From NCBI GenBank assembly GCA_003694225.1, contig RFKT01000044.1, positions 1 to 5,938 on the forward strand: a stretch of 5,938 nucleotides of DNA, read 5' to 3'. The DNA is from Candidatus Dadabacteria bacterium (GTDB taxonomy: Bacteria > Bdellovibrionota_C > UBA2361 > J135). Positions 5,285-5,938 of the stretch are shown piece by piece; position 1 is the first letter of the stretch; every line of letters starts with the position of its first letter. Made by a program: the position numbers and the translations under genes. The notes under the pieces are model-generated. The model was not told the DNA's origin, ran no database searches, and worked only from the letters and a program-made list of their open reading frames with translations.

Positions 5285-5620
5285 ATGCTTTCTTCTCTGG
5301 AAATCCCCTTTGAAAATATCTGTTACACCGCAACAATCCAGCAAGCGGCCGCTATTATGAAGAGATGCGCATTTGGCTTGGGGGTTGAAAACTATTTTGC
5401 CCAGTTAGCAAGGGCGGTAAAGCTTCCGGGAGTCGTTATCGAGGGTGGCGGGGATTTTGGCCGCTTTTTCCCAAATGAAGATCTTACAACAATAATCTCT
5501 AATCGGCTGGAATGCTTTGGGTGGGGCTGGAAGTGCCGGCACGACGTTGTAAGGTGCATAAAGGATATAGACCCGGAAGAGGTTGTAAGGGCTTGCGAAA
5601 AGCATCTAGCCAATAGGTAA
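5285..5620 (+). pseudogene. N-terminally truncated GT9 (heptosyltransferase-like) glycosyltransferase fragment
   Basis: The 111-codon frame matches only the C-terminal nucleotide-sugar-binding half of family 9 glycosyltransferases, which transfer heptose or related sugars in cell-surface polysaccharides and normally run to about 330-400 aa. Landmarks are TIQQAAAIMKRC (residues 18-29, equivalent to the 'LxELAALIxRC' helix), GLGVENYFAQLARAVKLP (31-48), GGGDFGRFFP (54-63), a cysteine-containing segment CFGWGWKC (77-84) with Cys91, and DIDPEEVVRACEKHL (94-108). From memory, related proteins read GxExxxxHxA and GGGHFGRF; here the histidines are replaced by Gln40 and Asp57. The first ATG has no ribosome binding site, an in-frame stop lies at 5270-5272, and none of the three upstream frames shows the missing N-terminal half. 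It is best read as a decaying remnant. Expression as a short protein cannot be excluded, since the frame itself is intact. It ends 7 bases from a convergent ORF. Confidence 0.68.
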
Positions 5621-5627
5621 TCGCTTG

Positions 5628-5870
5628 CTAATAGGCTTTTTGATTGTTTGCGTCCTTATCTTTTATCTCTGTCATTATGTTTTTTTGAGCTATCTGGAGG
5701 AATTTTGCCACCGTTTCTTGTGTTAGTTCTCTAAATTTTCCTAATTTCTGTATGGCCAAAAGCGATGCCCTAAATTCAATCAGATCTGAAACGGTTGGGG
5801 AGCGGAGATTCCTTAACTTAATAGAGATTCTCCTATGCCACTCGTATGGAGTATCGCCCCGTTGAAGCAT
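5628..5870 (-). CDS. unrecognised small protein, 80 aa
   Basis: I do not recognise this ORF. The ATG at 5870 is immediately preceded by an in-frame TAA, so it is the earliest possible start; no clear Shine-Dalgarno is seen. The translation is charged and predicted helical. Residues about 29-67 (VSDLIEFRASLLAIQKLGKF and onward through ELTQETVAKFLQIAQKNI) look like two amphipathic helices. It has no signal peptide, membrane segment, cysteine pair or recognisable DNA-binding motif. Codon use (AGG/AGA, ATA) resembles the established genes, and nothing on the plus strand competes for this stretch. A frame of this length can still occur by chance. It converges on the glycosyltransferase remnant, and its upstream side (5871-5938) carries an imperfect inverted repeat at 5881-5898 (AAGTAAG, CTTAACTT) but no convincing promoter. 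Confidence 0.4.
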   Translation of the reverse strand: MLQRGDTPYEWHRRISIKLRNLRSPTVSDLIEFRASLLAIQKLGKFRELTQETVAKFLQIAQKNIMTEIKDKDANNQKAY

Positions 5871-5938
5871 TTAAAACCCAAAGTAAGAAACTTAACTTTT
5901 TAAATGTTATGAAGCAGATATAAACATGTGTAATATAC

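Noticed and set aside
5392..5613. Minus-strand open frames opposite the glycosyltransferase fragment
   Set aside because: The plus-strand frame carries recognisable GT9 motifs; the opposite frames do not.
5606..5640. Possible terminator AGCC...GGCT followed by Ts between the remnant and the small ORF
   Set aside because: Only four good base pairs form around a long mismatched loop; too weak to call.
5110..5938. Integration site at the tRNA-Asn 3' end
   Set aside because: No repeat of the tRNA 3' sequence and no integrase gene was found in the window.

Overview
This is a 5.9 kb stretch of bacterial chromosome with largely housekeeping content. The base composition is moderately AT-rich, and the genes use AGG/AGA arginine and ATA isoleucine codons freely. 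The order SRP RNA - dnaX - ybaB - recR is an old arrangement shared by many bacterial phyla. A remnant of a GT9 (heptosyltransferase-like) glycosyltransferase weakly suggests a diderm or its relatives. An anaerobic diderm such as a member of the Synergistota would fit, but nothing in the window is diagnostic and this remains a guess.

Layout, left to right. (1) At 3-182 lies the C-terminal end of a J-domain (DnaJ-like) protein, cut by the window edge. (2) At 222-659 on the minus strand is an unrecognised basic protein with a credible promoter and ribosome binding site. (3) A strong divergent promoter at 767-795 reads rightwards into a small bacterial SRP RNA (ffs, about 806-892). (4) Twenty-six bases later dnaX begins (919-2538), followed by ybaB (2606-2935) and recR (2947-3564), all on the plus strand. 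(5) A compact PIF1-family helicase gene runs the opposite way (4932-3580), ending 15 bases from the end of recR. It has its own near-consensus promoter placed so close to the first ATG that the message may be leaderless. (6) A divergent promoter serves tRNA-Asn(GTT) at 5060-5135, with CCA encoded. (7) After the tRNA comes a degraded area: an inverted repeat, an N-terminally truncated GT9 glycosyltransferase fragment (5285-5620), and a small convergent hypothetical ORF (5870-5628).

Functionally, the centre combines replication and repair with co-translational protein targeting. The SRP RNA pairs with Ffh in membrane targeting. DnaX is the clamp-loader ATPase of DNA polymerase III. YbaB is a small nucleoid-associated DNA-binding dimer. 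RecR works with RecO and/or RecF to load RecA onto gapped DNA, and the PIF1-like helicase would handle structured or stalled DNA. The SRP RNA appears to lie inside the dnaX 5' leader with no terminator between them, so the ffs promoter probably drives the whole operon.

I found no mobile element, CRISPR array, toxin-antitoxin pair or defence system. The points worth checking are gene-architecture details rather than a new system: the SRP-RNA/dnaX joint transcript, the possible leaderless helicase message, candidate frameshift heptamers in dnaX, the truncated glycosyltransferase beside the tRNA, and two unrecognised ORFs.
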